The notes beneath the pieces are model-generated. The model saw only the letters and a list, made by a program, of their open reading frames with translations. It was not told the origin of the DNA and ran no database searches. DNA of 64,000 nt from Edaphobacter flagellatus (lineage in GTDB: Bacteria > Acidobacteriota > Terriglobia > Terriglobales > Acidobacteriaceae), in assembly GCF_025264665.1 (NCBI RefSeq), contig NZ_CP073697.1, positions 1,798,001 to 1,862,000 of the forward strand. Direction: 5' to 3'. This document shows positions 26,921 to 36,634 of this stretch, piece by piece; within the stretch, counting starts at the first letter, position 1, and every line of letters starts with the position of its first letter. The position numbers and the translations under genes were made by a program.

Positions 26921-28015
26921 TCACACAACCCTAATTGGCTTGCATGACTGACGTTCAACCAACTCCACGCCGAAGGTGATGTGCTCCGGCTCCTTGACGC
27001 CAGAGGATACCCTGCGGAGGAGCATCTGAAGCGCTGTAGCACCGATCTGATATTTTGGCTGGCTCATGGTTGTCAATGGTGGATGAACTCGGCCAGCCAA
27101 CTCTACATCGTCAAAGCCGACTAATGATAGATCATCCGGAATGGAGACACCGAAATCCATCGCAGCACGAATCACGCCAAAGGCCATGGCGTCATTCGCA
27201 GTAAAAATCCCCGTAGGCCAATTTCTGGAAGGCCGGCTGAACAGATACCGTGCCAACTCATACCCACCCTCACTGGTACGTTCCGCGGAGAGAGTCGTCA
27301 CTTCAGCATCGATACCAAGCTTCTGGATCCGCTTGATGAAGCCCTTTGCCCGCAACTTGAGATTTGCATGTTCCCTCGGACCTGTAAAGTGCATGAGTCT
27401 GCGATGCCCATTTGCTAGCAGATATTCTGCTGCGATTCGCCCTCCTTGTTCATTGTCCGCACATACCGTAGAAAAAAGCGATCTCTGACTATGCGGGTTC
27501 AGAAGCACGATCTGCATGCCGCAGTCGAGAATATAGGACTGCTCCCGCCGTGAAAGGGCAGAGACAGAGTTCATAACAATGCCTTTCGCCCGCTTCTCAA
27601 TAAGCGAGTCGATGTAGCTCATCTGGCGTTGAGCCTTGAGATCGCTATTGCAGAGCATAACGTCACATCCTGCGGCATAAGCGGCGTCCTCAACACCGCG
27701 TGTCACTTCGGCAAAGTAGGGATTGCGGATATCACTTATGATCAACCCAACCATATTGGAAATCCCCGTTGCCAATCCGCGTGCCATGCGGTTTGGCCGG
27801 TAACCGAGGCGATGCGCGCACTCCATCACGCGAGCACGTGTATCGAAATGAACGCCATAAGCGTGATTGAGAGAGCGGGATGCCGTCGAGATCGTGACCC
27901 CAGCCGCTACCGCAACCTCCTGAAGTGTCACGGGGGGTAATCGCATCGACGATTTAGAGCGAATATCCTCCTCACCAGTGGTCGTTCTATTCTTCTGATT
28001 CGACCGTCGAAGCAT
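26921..28015 (-). CDS. LacI-family regulator 1
   Basis: This is a 364-residue LacI-family repressor. The N-terminal helix-turn-helix lies at about residues 29-75 (VTLQEVAVAAGVTISTASRS), with the hinge RPNRMARGLATG, then the sugar-binding-protein core (VGLIISDIRNPYFAEVTRGV; SLVGFDDVELAGRVHPPLTT). The start is uncertain: 28015 gives a 28-residue basic extension, and an ATG at 27946 would remove most of it. It is a close paralogue of the second LacI gene 1 kb away. Either one could read the ten operators; the helix-turn-helix reading heads are nearly identical, which suggests overlapping targets. No operator copy lies directly in front of this gene. Confidence 0.88.
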   Translation of the reverse strand: MLRRSNQKNRTTTGEEDIRSKSSMRLPPVTLQEVAVAAGVTISTASRSLNHAYGVHFDTRARVMECAHRLGYRPNRMARGLATGISNMVGLIISDIRNPYFAEVTRGVEDAAYAAGCDVMLCNSDLKAQRQMSYIDSLIEKRAKGIVMNSVSALSRREQSYILDCGMQIVLLNPHSQRSLFSTVCADNEQGGRIAAEYLLANGHRRLMHFTGPREHANLKLRAKGFIKRIQKLGIDAEVTTLSAERTSEGGYELARYLFSRPSRNWPTGIFTANDAMAFGVIRAAMDFGVSIPDDLSLVGFDDVELAGRVHPPLTTMSQPKYQIGATALQMLLRRVSSGVKEPEHITFGVELVERQSCKPIRVV

Positions 28016-28077
28016 CTAAATACAGCACCCAGAATTACTTCTCTTCGAGACGTCTCGTCCCGAGATTGTGTTGCCCA

Positions 28078-28911
28078 CTACCGCGCTGTCGATGGTCCGA
28101 GGGCAGATGCAATAGCTCTTTCAACCATTGGCTGCATGATGTCGTACCCTTCCACATTGGGATGGAGACAGTCATGACTGATCGATTCTCGCAACTGTCC
28201 TGTTTTCGAATCAAGCATCGCAGGATAGTAGTCAAGCAATTGAATGTTGTGGCCCTTTGCATAGCCCGCAATCCATTGGTTGAGCTGCAAAATGTCGTCG
28301 GGGGATCGCTTAGCGAGTTGTGCACCGCACACCGGCAGAAGAGTCGCCAGAACAACCTTGATACCGTTCGCCCGCGCGAGTTGATCCATTGATGTCAGGT
28401 TGTTCTCGACCGCCTCAAGAACACCGGCTCTTCCTTTCCGGTTCGCGATATCGTTCGTACCAGCCAGGATAACGACCACAGCAGGCTTAAGATCGATGAC
28501 GTCGGCGCGGAAGCGCACAAGCATCTGCGCGGTCGTCTGGCCCTTGATTCCACGGTTTACATAAGGTTTCCCAGGGAAAAAATTCTTCGGGCTACGGCGC
28601 CAGTCGTCTGTAATTGAATCGCCAAACATCACAACGCGCCGCTCATTGGCCGCGGCCGCCGGTAGTTCCGCATTCTCGATTCGATAACGGCTCAGCTCCG
28701 CAAAATCTCCAAGCTTCGCCTTGTAGCTGTCGATCTCCGCATGCAACTTGGCAGGATCGTCACTGTCCGGCCCAGGCTGCGCCGGAACAGACGACGTTGA
28801 AGCCGGAGACTGAGACCACAACTGCACGGCAGAGAGTGCCGCGGCAACAAGCGCACATCGAAGGCACCACTGTATCCATCTTGAAGGCTTTGCCATAACG
28901 CGGTTCAGCAT
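28078..28911 (-). CDS. Exported GDSL/SGNH esterase
   Basis: The 277-residue protein has an N-terminal hydrophobic signal (LRCALVAAALSAVQLW) and the four SGNH blocks: block I VMFGDSITDDW with nucleophile Ser99, block II NRGIKGQTT, block III ILAGTNDIA, and block V DCLHPNVEGY with the catalytic His. Relatives deacetylate xylan, rhamnogalacturonan or peptidoglycan-type sugars, or act as lysophospholipases. An operator lies 12 bp upstream of the start. The LacI gene 1 follows after 62 bp on the same strand, so it may be co-transcribed. Carbohydrate deacetylation fits the surrounding island. Confidence 0.85.
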   Translation of the reverse strand: MLNRVMAKPSRWIQWCLRCALVAAALSAVQLWSQSPASTSSVPAQPGPDSDDPAKLHAEIDSYKAKLGDFAELSRYRIENAELPAAAANERRVVMFGDSITDDWRRSPKNFFPGKPYVNRGIKGQTTAQMLVRFRADVIDLKPAVVVILAGTNDIANRKGRAGVLEAVENNLTSMDQLARANGIKVVLATLLPVCGAQLAKRSPDDILQLNQWIAGYAKGHNIQLLDYYPAMLDSKTGQLRESISHDCLHPNVEGYDIMQPMVERAIASALGPSTAR

Positions 28912-28922
28912 ATCTTAAAGTG

Positions 28923-28934
28923 GCAAGCGCTTGC
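28923..28934. promoter_or_regulatory. LacI-type operator before the GDSL esterase
   Basis: A perfect GCAAGCGCTTGC. On the minus strand, TTGATA followed at 16-17 bp by TTTATT/TTATTG comes directly before it, and the ATG follows 11 bp after. Confidence 0.8.
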
Positions 28935-28979
28935 AATAAATAAGGCGAACATTAACTATCAACCCGCGGAGACTAAGAG

Positions 28980-29978
28980 TTACTTAAGGGGGGCGCACGA
29001 AGATCGCTCCTTTAGGCTGACATCGAGCATACGATTCCCACCAGTAGCGGGTGGACCTCCAGCAATCTGCGAAAGGAGCAGTTCAACCGCAGATGCACCG
29101 ACTTCATAGCTTGGCTGATGAATCGTAGTTAGCGAGGGGTTCACGATGGCACCGACGGAGACATCGTCGAATCCGATCAAGGATACATCGCGTGGAATGC
29201 GGATGTTGACCTCTTCCGCGGCGCGAATCACGCCGAACGCCATCACGTCGTTTCCTGTCGAGATAGCTGTAAACTCGCGATCCTTGCTGAACAGATCCCG
29301 CGCCAGTTCATACCCTCCCGATTCCGTATGCTGGCCATGGAGCACCATAGGCGCCTTTAGGCGAGAGGCCTCATATTGATCAACGAAACCCCTGGCTCGA
29401 TCACGGAGATTGCTGTGGTTTTGCGGACCCGATAGGTGGATTACGCGCTTGTGTCCAAGCTCTATCAGGTATTTTGCTGCCAGTCGTCCACCTTTATAGT
29501 TGTCAACCGAAACAGTCGAGAGCTTTCGCAGTTTGGAACGGTTCAGGAGAACTATCGGAACTGTAATAGTGGACAGTCGCCGCATCTGCTCCGCCCCCAA
29601 AGGGGCGACGGAGTTCATAATGATCCCCTCCACCTGCTTTTCGAGAAGGGAGTCGATATAGCGAACCTGTTTTTCCGGATTCAGGTCTGTATTGCAAAGG
29701 ATCAGATCGAGACCGGCCCGATAGGCGGCGTCCTCCGCTCCGCGAGCAATATCGGCAAAAAAGGGATTCCGGATATCGCTGACGATCAATCCGAGAGATT
29801 TGGAATGCCCCGTTGCAAGAACCTGTGCAACCCGATTCGGTCGATATTCCAGCTTACGCGCGATCTCAAGAACCTTCGCCCGGGTTTTAGGATGCACACC
29901 GTAAGCACCACTCAAAGATCGCGAGGCGGTAGACAGATTTACACCAGCCTTGGCCGCAATATCACTCAAGGTAACCAT
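28980..29978 (-). CDS. LacI-family regulator 2
   Basis: A 332-residue LacI-family repressor from the ATG at 29978, which gives the canonical N terminus MVTLSDIAAKAGVNLSTASR; the open frame extends to 30080 with an atypical basic leader. The ligand-binding core has LGLIVSDIRNPFFADIARGA and LIGFDDVSVGAIVNPSLTT. It closely resembles LacI 1, including the SIDSLLEK-type segment, indicating gene duplication. It is divergent from the tannase gene, and an operator lies between them next to the tannase start. I infer that one or both LacI proteins bind the island operators; the inducing sugar cannot be read from the sequence. Confidence 0.88.
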   Translation of the reverse strand: MVTLSDIAAKAGVNLSTASRSLSGAYGVHPKTRAKVLEIARKLEYRPNRVAQVLATGHSKSLGLIVSDIRNPFFADIARGAEDAAYRAGLDLILCNTDLNPEKQVRYIDSLLEKQVEGIIMNSVAPLGAEQMRRLSTITVPIVLLNRSKLRKLSTVSVDNYKGGRLAAKYLIELGHKRVIHLSGPQNHSNLRDRARGFVDQYEASRLKAPMVLHGQHTESGGYELARDLFSKDREFTAISTGNDVMAFGVIRAAEEVNIRIPRDVSLIGFDDVSVGAIVNPSLTTIHQPSYEVGASAVELLLSQIAGGPPATGGNRMLDVSLKERSSCAPLK

Positions 29979-30134
29979 AAGCTCACAGCGTGAAGCAAAC
30001 ACCTTTCGTACACTTTGTTTACGCTCATACCTTATCACTCTTCGCAGACCGAATTGCCCGAGAGGCATTTTGGTAATCAAAAACTGAATAACAAAATATC
30101 TTGCTAGATTTCCAGAACTGTTCTACTCCATACT

Positions 30135-30146
30135 GGAAGCGCTTGC
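30135..30146. promoter_or_regulatory. Asymmetric LacI-type operator before the tannase
   Basis: GGAAGCGCTTGC, one mismatch from the palindrome, 22 bp before the tannase ATG and 156 bp from the LacI 2 start. It may serve the tannase gene, LacI autoregulation, or both. Confidence 0.75.
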
Positions 30147-30168
30147 AACAGTTAGCGACAACCCAAGT

Positions 30169-31641
30169 ATGAACTTCAAAATTCTGACTGTAGTCTTTCT
30201 CTTCTCGCTTCCAGCTTTGGCACAGTCAAACTGCGCCAAAATGCAGCAGATCTCTATCCCACAAACTGACATTGTGCACGTCGAAGAAGTACCGTCTGGG
30301 AAGTTTGTGAATCCGGCTGGCACTCCCCTTGCCTCCATGCAAGCCTTTTGCCGTGTGCAGCTATCCGCACACCCAAGACCCGACGCGCACATTGGTATCG
30401 AAGTCTGGCTACCAATCGAAAGATGGAATGGACGCCTATTGGGCACGGGCAATGGCGGCTTCGGTGGACACATTCAATATTCGCAGCTTGCCAACGGAGT
30501 CCATACCGGGTATGCCACTGCCAACACGGATCTGGGCACGAACGAGAAACAACACTTCTTTTCTTCCTCAACTGAAGTCCTCGGGGATTGGGCATCACGC
30601 AGTACTCATCTGATGACCGTGGCCGCACAGGCGCTGATCACCGCATTTTATGGGCAATCCGCCAAGCACCGAACTTTCCTCGGCTGCTCCAGCGGTGGCC
30701 AGGAAGGCATCACTGAAGCTGAACAATATCCCAATGATTACGATGGTATCGTCTCCGGCGCTCCCGCGAACGATCGTGTTGACCTGCATATAGCTATTCT
30801 TTGGAACTGGCTCGCATTGCACCATGACGGCGTTCCCCTCCTTTCCCAACCCGAGCTCGAAAGTCTTTCTTCAGCTGCCGCTTCAGCCTGTTCTTCAGTA
30901 GACGGCGTTGTGACAGATCCTTCCACCTGCAAGTTCGATCCCGCAGTCCTTGCATGCAAACAGGGAGAGGAGAGTTCGCGTTGCTTGAGTGATACGCAGA
31001 TAGCTGCTGTCAAGCGCGTCTATTCAGGCCCGGTCACCAGCACAGGCAAACAAATCTTCCCCGGCCTTGCACCTGGGGGTGAAACCCAATGGGGATATTT
31101 TCTAAAACCATCAAGGAATGACCTTCATGTTCCTTATGAAGAGCTTTTCGTGCTCGGACTTGGCGAACACTGGTCTGGTGCGCACAACTTCAAGGTAGAT
31201 CAAGATACAGAGATGATGGAGTCGAAGCTTTCCTCGATTGTCGATGCCACGACAGCGAACCTCGATGCCTTTAAGGCTCACGGAGGCAAAATGATCGTGA
31301 TGCATGGATGGGAAGACCCGATAATCTCGCCCTTCAGCACAGTCCACTACTTCAACAAGATTCGCCAGAAATATGGCGCCGCAAGCGACACATTTACCCG
31401 TCTTTATCTCGTCCCCGGAGTCGCTCACTGTGGCGGAGGTCCCGGACCCGCGGCTTATGATTGGGCCAGCAACATCGTCGGCTGGGTTGAATCAAACAAA
31501 GCGCCGGAGGGCATCAGATTCGTGAACGGCAAAGGCCTAAAAGAAGCGCTTGCATGCCCCTATCCCAAGAAAGCTGTTTACAAGGGGACGGGAGCAGAGG
31601 ACGAAGCCGCAAATTACACTTGCGCGCCCCTGAAAAACTAA
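30169..31641 (+). CDS. Secreted tannase/feruloyl-esterase family protein
   Basis: The 490-residue protein has a signal peptide (ending LPALAQS) and the tannase fold. The nucleophile Ser174 lies in the G-C-S-S-G-G motif (172-177). The catalytic Asp is in HGWEDPIISPFSTVHYF and the His in VPGVAHCGGGPGP; Cys173 and the Cys after that His are placed for the characteristic disulfide. Family members release gallate, ferulate or similar aromatic acids from plant esters, although bacterial members are often uncharacterised. The operator ends 22 bp before the ATG, and I see no strong ribosome site. It would remove phenolic esters from pectin or xylan-type material. Confidence 0.85.
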   Translation: MNFKILTVVFLFSLPALAQSNCAKMQQISIPQTDIVHVEEVPSGKFVNPAGTPLASMQAFCRVQLSAHPRPDAHIGIEVWLPIERWNGRLLGTGNGGFGGHIQYSQLANGVHTGYATANTDLGTNEKQHFFSSSTEVLGDWASRSTHLMTVAAQALITAFYGQSAKHRTFLGCSSGGQEGITEAEQYPNDYDGIVSGAPANDRVDLHIAILWNWLALHHDGVPLLSQPELESLSSAAASACSSVDGVVTDPSTCKFDPAVLACKQGEESSRCLSDTQIAAVKRVYSGPVTSTGKQIFPGLAPGGETQWGYFLKPSRNDLHVPYEELFVLGLGEHWSGAHNFKVDQDTEMMESKLSSIVDATTANLDAFKAHGGKMIVMHGWEDPIISPFSTVHYFNKIRQKYGAASDTFTRLYLVPGVAHCGGGPGPAAYDWASNIVGWVESNKAPEGIRFVNGKGLKEALACPYPKKAVYKGTGAEDEAANYTCAPLKN

Positions 31642-32001
31642 CCTGCCCTTGGCCAGTTTCCAGATCTTGCCAGGGGCAACTTGATCAACTCTTTTTACTA
31701 ATGGGGAATCGAGCTCTCATACGGGCGCTGTCATTTGGCATGACGTACTTCCGTGCAATAGTACTTTGATGCCTGTAGTTTCGCGCTTTCGAGGGTTGCG
31801 CCACAGTGAAATCCACGGCACGACGCAACGTATTCCTCACAGCAGCGGGAAGAGCCGGGTACCCCGCCCTCAGGGTCAAATTGATGAAGCCTACTTCTGC
31901 GCGTAGTTTCTGACGGGGCCATCTGACGATGGCTATCCCACCGAACGGTCTTCGCCATTAACCTCGATCGTTGGTTCTCGAACATTCTGCGAAGAAACGT
32001 C
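31642..32001. other. Gap after the tannase, no supported gene
   Basis: A weak imperfect hairpin (31644-31653 with 31669-31678, one mismatch) follows the tannase stop and may terminate transcription, although its T-run is displaced. Short open frames on both strands resemble nothing known. The promoter and operator of the next gene lie at its right edge. Confidence 0.35.
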
Positions 32002-32030
32002 TTGACAAGCAGCCAAGTCAAGTGACATAT
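32002..32030 (+). promoter_or_regulatory. Promoter of the multidomain SGNH gene
   Basis: TTGACA (32002-32007), a 17-bp spacer and ACATAT (32025-32030), with an operator starting two bases later. Same layout as the promoters at 11.5 and 36.8 kb. Confidence 0.65.
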
Positions 32031-32031
32031 T

Positions 32032-32043
32032 GCAAGCGCTTGC
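32032..32043. promoter_or_regulatory. LacI-type operator before the multidomain SGNH gene
   Basis: A perfect GCAAGCGCTTGC palindrome immediately downstream of the -10-like box, 147 bp before the start codon. Confidence 0.85.
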
Positions 32044-32190
32044 TAAAGGTTGCTCTGAGCTCTTGGACAAGGTTGCCCTGGGTTCACGAAGGACAACCAC
32101 ACAACATATATGCCGGCCGAAGAAAGAGAATCCTTCTACCTGCATCTAGTTCAAAGGCCCTTGTCCATACTTTAGAAAGGTAGCGACCAC

Positions 32191-34359
32191 ATGATGAATA
32201 CACTCTTCGTGATTCCAAATGCTCTCATGGCGGCGTTCGCCGGCCTCATACTCTTCTCACCCAATGCCCACGCGAAGGTAATCGCCTCGGATTCCTTTGA
32301 TTATGCGACCGGAACCCTTGTCAACACCGACAATGGTGGCACTGGTTTTAGCGCAGGATGGGTACCAGGCAGTACTGCCTATGGGGGTGGTTACACCATT
32401 GTAGTCGGGTCTCTCTCCGTTCCATCCAACTATAGCCTTGGCACATCGGACGGCAAATATCTTGCCTTGACGGCCGGAACAATAACGACCACAACAACGC
32501 GTAACCTCGCAAGCAGCATCGATACCAATGCTCCTGCTACCTATTATTTCAGTGCGCTGGTTTCGCTAACGAGTGGTCTAGCAACCGGAGATTCCCAGAT
32601 CAGATTTGTTGATGCCGCAGGATACGATGTGGCGGGCTTCGGTGCAAGCAGCGCAAGCGGTAAACTTCGTTTTAATAGTGCCTATGGTGGCATTGCCACC
32701 GTCACTGGAACAACTTCCAATGCATTTACTGTGGGAACCCAATATTTGCTCGTTGGGAAAATGACATTCAACGCGGCTGGTACGAATGATGTCTTCAGCT
32801 TCTCGCTTATTCCCTCATCAGGCGCTATTCCTTTGACCGAACCCACCACATGGGGTCTGACCGCCAATGGCGACTTGAGCAACATCATCACCGGAATTCA
32901 GATTTATACATCCGCAAACACAGGCACCTGGAATGTCGATAATTTTTATCTCGGAGACACATACTCCTCTGTCGTAGCGGAGTCCTCGTGGAGGCTGGCA
33001 CGTCTCGTCAATGTATCGTCCTTGGGAGATAGCCTCTCTGCTATGGGAAACACGGACACCTTGGGAACAGGCACTGTTGGTTATCCTCATAGTCGCACTC
33101 GCCTTACGAGGGGTTATCTGTCGTGGGTAGAGCTGAATCTCGGATGGAACTACAGGTCCATTCACAACTATGCGCTAGGCGGCTCAACGCTGCAGCAGCA
33201 GCTGGACTTTATCAGCAACCCAAACGATATTACGGCCGCTACTCAGGCCTGGGGCCCAATGAACACACTTAGTCCCCCTCCGGATTTGGTCTTTGCCGAG
33301 GGCGGAGGAGCTAACCTTGGAGGGAACACGGTTGCACAGATCGAGACCGCCAAGCAGGCAACCATTGACGCACTCCAGGCACTTTCACCCGATACGCATG
33401 TTCTTAGCCTCGCTATATGGCCACTTGGGAATTCGGCCGTTATATATGATGGCGACCGAAAAACGGTCAATGCCTGGATGGCTTCCAGTTACTCCTCCGG
33501 CCAGGTCCGCAACCTTGATTCCGACAGCCTTCTTGAAGATCCTGCGAACCCGGACCACATTCTTCCTGCGTATACCTCTGACGGCGTCCATACGACCGCG
33601 ATTGGAGCCAAGGCCGAAGGGGACTTTGTCGTCTCCCAACTCGCCGGATTGAATCTCCTCCCTGCTCCAATCATTTACCCTGAAACGCTTGATGCCGCTG
33701 ACGATCCGAGCAATCTTCTACGGGATTTCGGTTCAGACAATAGTCAACTGCAAAAATTGGGAGGCACAATTACGAATCTCGCCAATTTTGCGCCAGGATC
33801 TGTTTCTCCGTCCGGGTGGATGGCAACCGCCAACGCAGAATGGCAGACCTCGGCTGGGTCCTTGCCAACAATGTCTACTCTGGCCGAGGGGAACAATCTG
33901 AACGCCGTCTCGGTAACGATCCCGAATGGCATCGCACCATCGACAACAGCAAACACGGTGATTGGCCTTGGAACTACGGGAACTGGCATTTCTGCTGCAC
34001 GGGCCTCTGGCAAAGGAGTTGTCGGGGGATCCTCTTTCCGCGCCGGGGTCAGGATCGACGGAATCCAGATCCAGAACCTCATCTACATTTATCTCCTCAT
34101 CCGATATCAAATTGATGGGGTGAAGTACTCAGTCACTTCTGGCTTCCCTTATGCGAGCGGGAGTGCCGACGTGCTGCCCTCGGACTTTTCGGCTGATGTC
34201 CTCAGCCCCGAGTTCAGCTTTCCTCCATCAACCTCCACGGCGGTTATATCAGGCATGACAGTCTATTTAGGCTTTGTACCAGGCACGCCAGTTGGAGGAA
34301 CGGTAAGAATTTCACGTCCCTATATTCGGCCATATACCTATATTCCATCCTGGCCTTAA
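32191..34359 (+). CDS. Secreted multidomain SGNH hydrolase
   Basis: The 722-residue protein has a signal peptide (ending NAHAK). Residues about 30-260 form a beta-rich, Gly/Ser/Thr-rich module that is closely related to the C-terminal module of the lyase-like protein 4 kb downstream. An SGNH hydrolase domain follows at about 275-480: block I SSLGDSLSAMGN, block II GGSTLQQQ, and block V SDGVHTTAIGAKAEG with the catalytic His. A further beta-rich domain occupies 500-722. By analogy the flanking domains may bind polysaccharide while the SGNH domain removes acetyl or other ester groups; the ligand and substrate are unknown. Confidence 0.75.
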   Translation: MMNTLFVIPNALMAAFAGLILFSPNAHAKVIASDSFDYATGTLVNTDNGGTGFSAGWVPGSTAYGGGYTIVVGSLSVPSNYSLGTSDGKYLALTAGTITTTTTRNLASSIDTNAPATYYFSALVSLTSGLATGDSQIRFVDAAGYDVAGFGASSASGKLRFNSAYGGIATVTGTTSNAFTVGTQYLLVGKMTFNAAGTNDVFSFSLIPSSGAIPLTEPTTWGLTANGDLSNIITGIQIYTSANTGTWNVDNFYLGDTYSSVVAESSWRLARLVNVSSLGDSLSAMGNTDTLGTGTVGYPHSRTRLTRGYLSWVELNLGWNYRSIHNYALGGSTLQQQLDFISNPNDITAATQAWGPMNTLSPPPDLVFAEGGGANLGGNTVAQIETAKQATIDALQALSPDTHVLSLAIWPLGNSAVIYDGDRKTVNAWMASSYSSGQVRNLDSDSLLEDPANPDHILPAYTSDGVHTTAIGAKAEGDFVVSQLAGLNLLPAPIIYPETLDAADDPSNLLRDFGSDNSQLQKLGGTITNLANFAPGSVSPSGWMATANAEWQTSAGSLPTMSTLAEGNNLNAVSVTIPNGIAPSTTANTVIGLGTTGTGISAARASGKGVVGGSSFRAGVRIDGIQIQNLIYIYLLIRYQIDGVKYSVTSGFPYASGSADVLPSDFSADVLSPEFSFPPSTSTAVISGMTVYLGFVPGTPVGGTVRISRPYIRPYTYIPSWP

Positions 34360-34515
34360 CTCGTCCAACCGATCATAACCATCGTTATTCAAGGGCATCG
34401 TGCGCCGGCCTGTTCCTCGGTTCGGGTGTTCCCGCATACAGACATCAGTCAATGATGTGTATGCAGAAACAGGAGATCAATCACCCCAGTGTTGCCAGGG
34501 CAGCTTGCTAGTTGG

Positions 34516-36310
34516 CTAATTTGGAACTTGGCGAAGCAACCAGCGCACCATGTCAATTCCGCCACCGAGGTTGTCATACTCACGCGGTAACTTCCTGCCA
34601 TCTGTGTATTCGTTATAGAGCCATGGATCCGCGACAGCGAGGACAGTACCTTTTCCATACTTTGCGGTAGCGATGAGAACCTGGCCTTGATCTCGTAGCA
34701 ATGGAAGTGTCGATCCGCTCAAAGAGATTGTGCAGGTATCCTTAAAATAGAGAATGTGCGATCGGCGGAAGAATCTGGGATCGGCAGCCACGGAAAGCCT
34801 CCCCATCGGGAAGGTATCCCCTATCACGTGATGACTGAGTACGTTGTTGAAGTGGAGTCCAAAGCGATCCATCAAGAGGTTCAATCCTTCGATATCAGTA
34901 TTCGGTCCATCGTTTGCCATCACGATGAGCACCCCTCCCTGTTTCACCCAGAAAGTGATCTGTTCAGCATCCTTATCCTGTAGTGCGTTTGGATGGGGAT
35001 TCTTCAGCAACGTATCAGGCGAGACAATCATATAAAATTGCGCATCCTTTAGAGCCTCGATCGTAGGAGCGGTATTGAGCATTTCGGTCGAGACACCGTA
35101 CCTTCTAAAGATATTCCCGAAAAAGGAGTAGCCGAGATCACTCAGGTCGTCCCATTTGTAGTGAAACGGCTCCATCTGTCCTGCCGCGTTTTTCCTTTTC
35201 GCGCTGGTAAACCAACCATCAAGAAGAATCCTTTCTCCGCGGCCAAGCAAAGCGGTAGAAGCCATGTCCAACTCATCGGCAGCTAACAGAAATGCACCTA
35301 TCGGGCCGGACCTCTCATTACTTAGAGAGGTTGCCGAAGCAATGCGGTTATGGACACTCTTCCACGCTGCCGCTACTCGTCCGTCGTTTCGTGGCAAGTA
35401 TCCTAGCCTGGCACCCTTTGCTATGGCGTAAATCAGCATATAGTCGCCGACCAAGTCCAAGGAGCAGGGACGCACATCGATTTCGCACCAAAGGCCCGTC
35501 TTCTGGTCCTGGCGCTCATACAGAAAACTCGTCACACGGGAAAATGCTCTCGCAATAACCGCGCGATCTGGATCATCTCGCTGGTAATGAGGCAGCGTAT
35601 CCACGAGAGCCATCAGATACCAGCCCATGGACGCTATGGACGGGTTACAAGAATCTCCCGATCTATCACCGTCGCTGACGCCGCACTGGCGCCAGAGTTA
35701 GCCTCTTCCGAGATTTCATTTGCGTAAGCGGGTTCGTAATCGATGCAAACTTTTCAGACTGCTGAAAAACCGCCGCGTACTCAGCCAGGAAAGGTTTCGT
35801 CTCGTACAGCCTTCTCATCGCTGCCTTGTCCGCGCATCCGTTGCTATTGCGATCTGCCTCGCTTTCGTTGGATGCTCCCTCAGTAAGCTTATGTTCCAGC
35901 AGTGTTGCGGCACGATGGTACTTCTGCTCTCGGGTAACCCTGTAGAGAAGCAGTGCCTCTCTCCCCGGAGGAGTGTTACTTGACAGTTGATCGACAGTTG
36001 AGCAGCTACGCATCGTGCCATCAGGCTGAAGAAGTTGATCAACATTCCTCCTCACGTACTAGAAATAAGCTCGATTGGCAGTCTCGTACCAGAACGCACT
36101 TATGCCCGTCAGGAACATATTCGTATCGCTAGCCTGTGACATGCCGCAAGCATCAGGCCAGCGACTCATAGCCACATCTGCCAATTGCTCGGCTGACCCC
36201 ACCGTCTGTGTATAACCTACGTTTGGCGTTCCAAGCAGCAGTGCAACTGAAACCACGCTTGCGGCAACCTTACACGCTAGATGAGCATTGAATTCCCATC
36301 CTATGTTCAT
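34516..36310 (-). pseudogene. Broken GH105-like hydrolase with C-terminal domain
   Basis: Read on the minus strand, this is a GH88/GH105-type gene with a signal peptide (36310 onward, ending VGYTQ), then QLADVAMSRWPD and FWYETANRAYF. A TAG at 36059-36061 interrupts it. The same frame then continues with RRNVDQLLQPDGTMRS and PPGREALLLYRVTREQKYHRA until it shifts frame near 35700. The third part resumes with SMGWYLMALVDTLPH and continues into a C-terminal domain resembling a glutamine-amidotransferase-like fold (FWVKQGGVLIVMANDGPNTD). One nonsense codon, at least one frameshift and missing core residues make it non-functional as a full enzyme, although the last 370-codon frame is still open. 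Confidence 0.8.
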
Positions 36311-36357
36311 CTCATCTACCCCTCATACTTGCCTCGTGACAGCACCTAATGTCCGCT

Positions 36358-36612
36358 TCAGCGGCTGATTGCGGCATTCATGATAGGGCCGTTGATGGCG
36401 GCAGCAAGCCCAACTGTCGCGATCTTCCCCATCTGCACTGCAATGCCTGAGGCAAGACCTCCATTCTGCATCCCCACCTCTATTGAAATCGTCCGGCAGT
36501 TATCTTCCGGTAACCTGCAAAGCTTGGCCCCGAGATATCCCAGAAGACAACCACAGGTCATATGCAGAAACATCGCGAACACTAGGATCAAACGCTTGAT
36601 GTTTTTCAACTC
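36358..36612 (-). pseudogene. Remnant of a BASS-family sodium symporter
   Basis: A short frame of about 80 codons encodes only the C-terminal part of a bile-acid:sodium-symporter (BASS) family transporter: a hydrophobic helix, GYLGAKLCRLPEDNCRTISI and EVGMQNGGLASGIAVQMGK, then GPIMN near the end. Normal members are about 300 residues with ten helices, so roughly the first three quarters are gone. The remnant begins directly after an intact operator and promoter, which implies a deletion that joined the regulatory region to the 3' end of the gene. The frame extends upstream to 36663 only by running through the -35 box. Confidence 0.65.
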
Positions 36613-36620
36613 TGAATTTG

Positions 36621-36632
36621 GCAAGCGCTTGC
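36621..36632. promoter_or_regulatory. LacI-type operator before the decayed locus
   Basis: A perfect GCAAGCGCTTGC palindrome in front of the transporter remnant and GH105 pseudogene. It is unmutated although both genes it served are broken. Confidence 0.85.
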
Positions 36633-36634
36633 TA

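Noticed and set aside
31543..31553. Operator-like GAAGCGCTTGC inside the tannase coding region
   Set aside because: Two mismatches to the palindrome and located within codons near the 3' end; could be chance.
31644..31678. Hairpin after the tannase gene as a firm terminator
   Set aside because: One mismatch in the stem and no T-run immediately after; mentioned only as possible.
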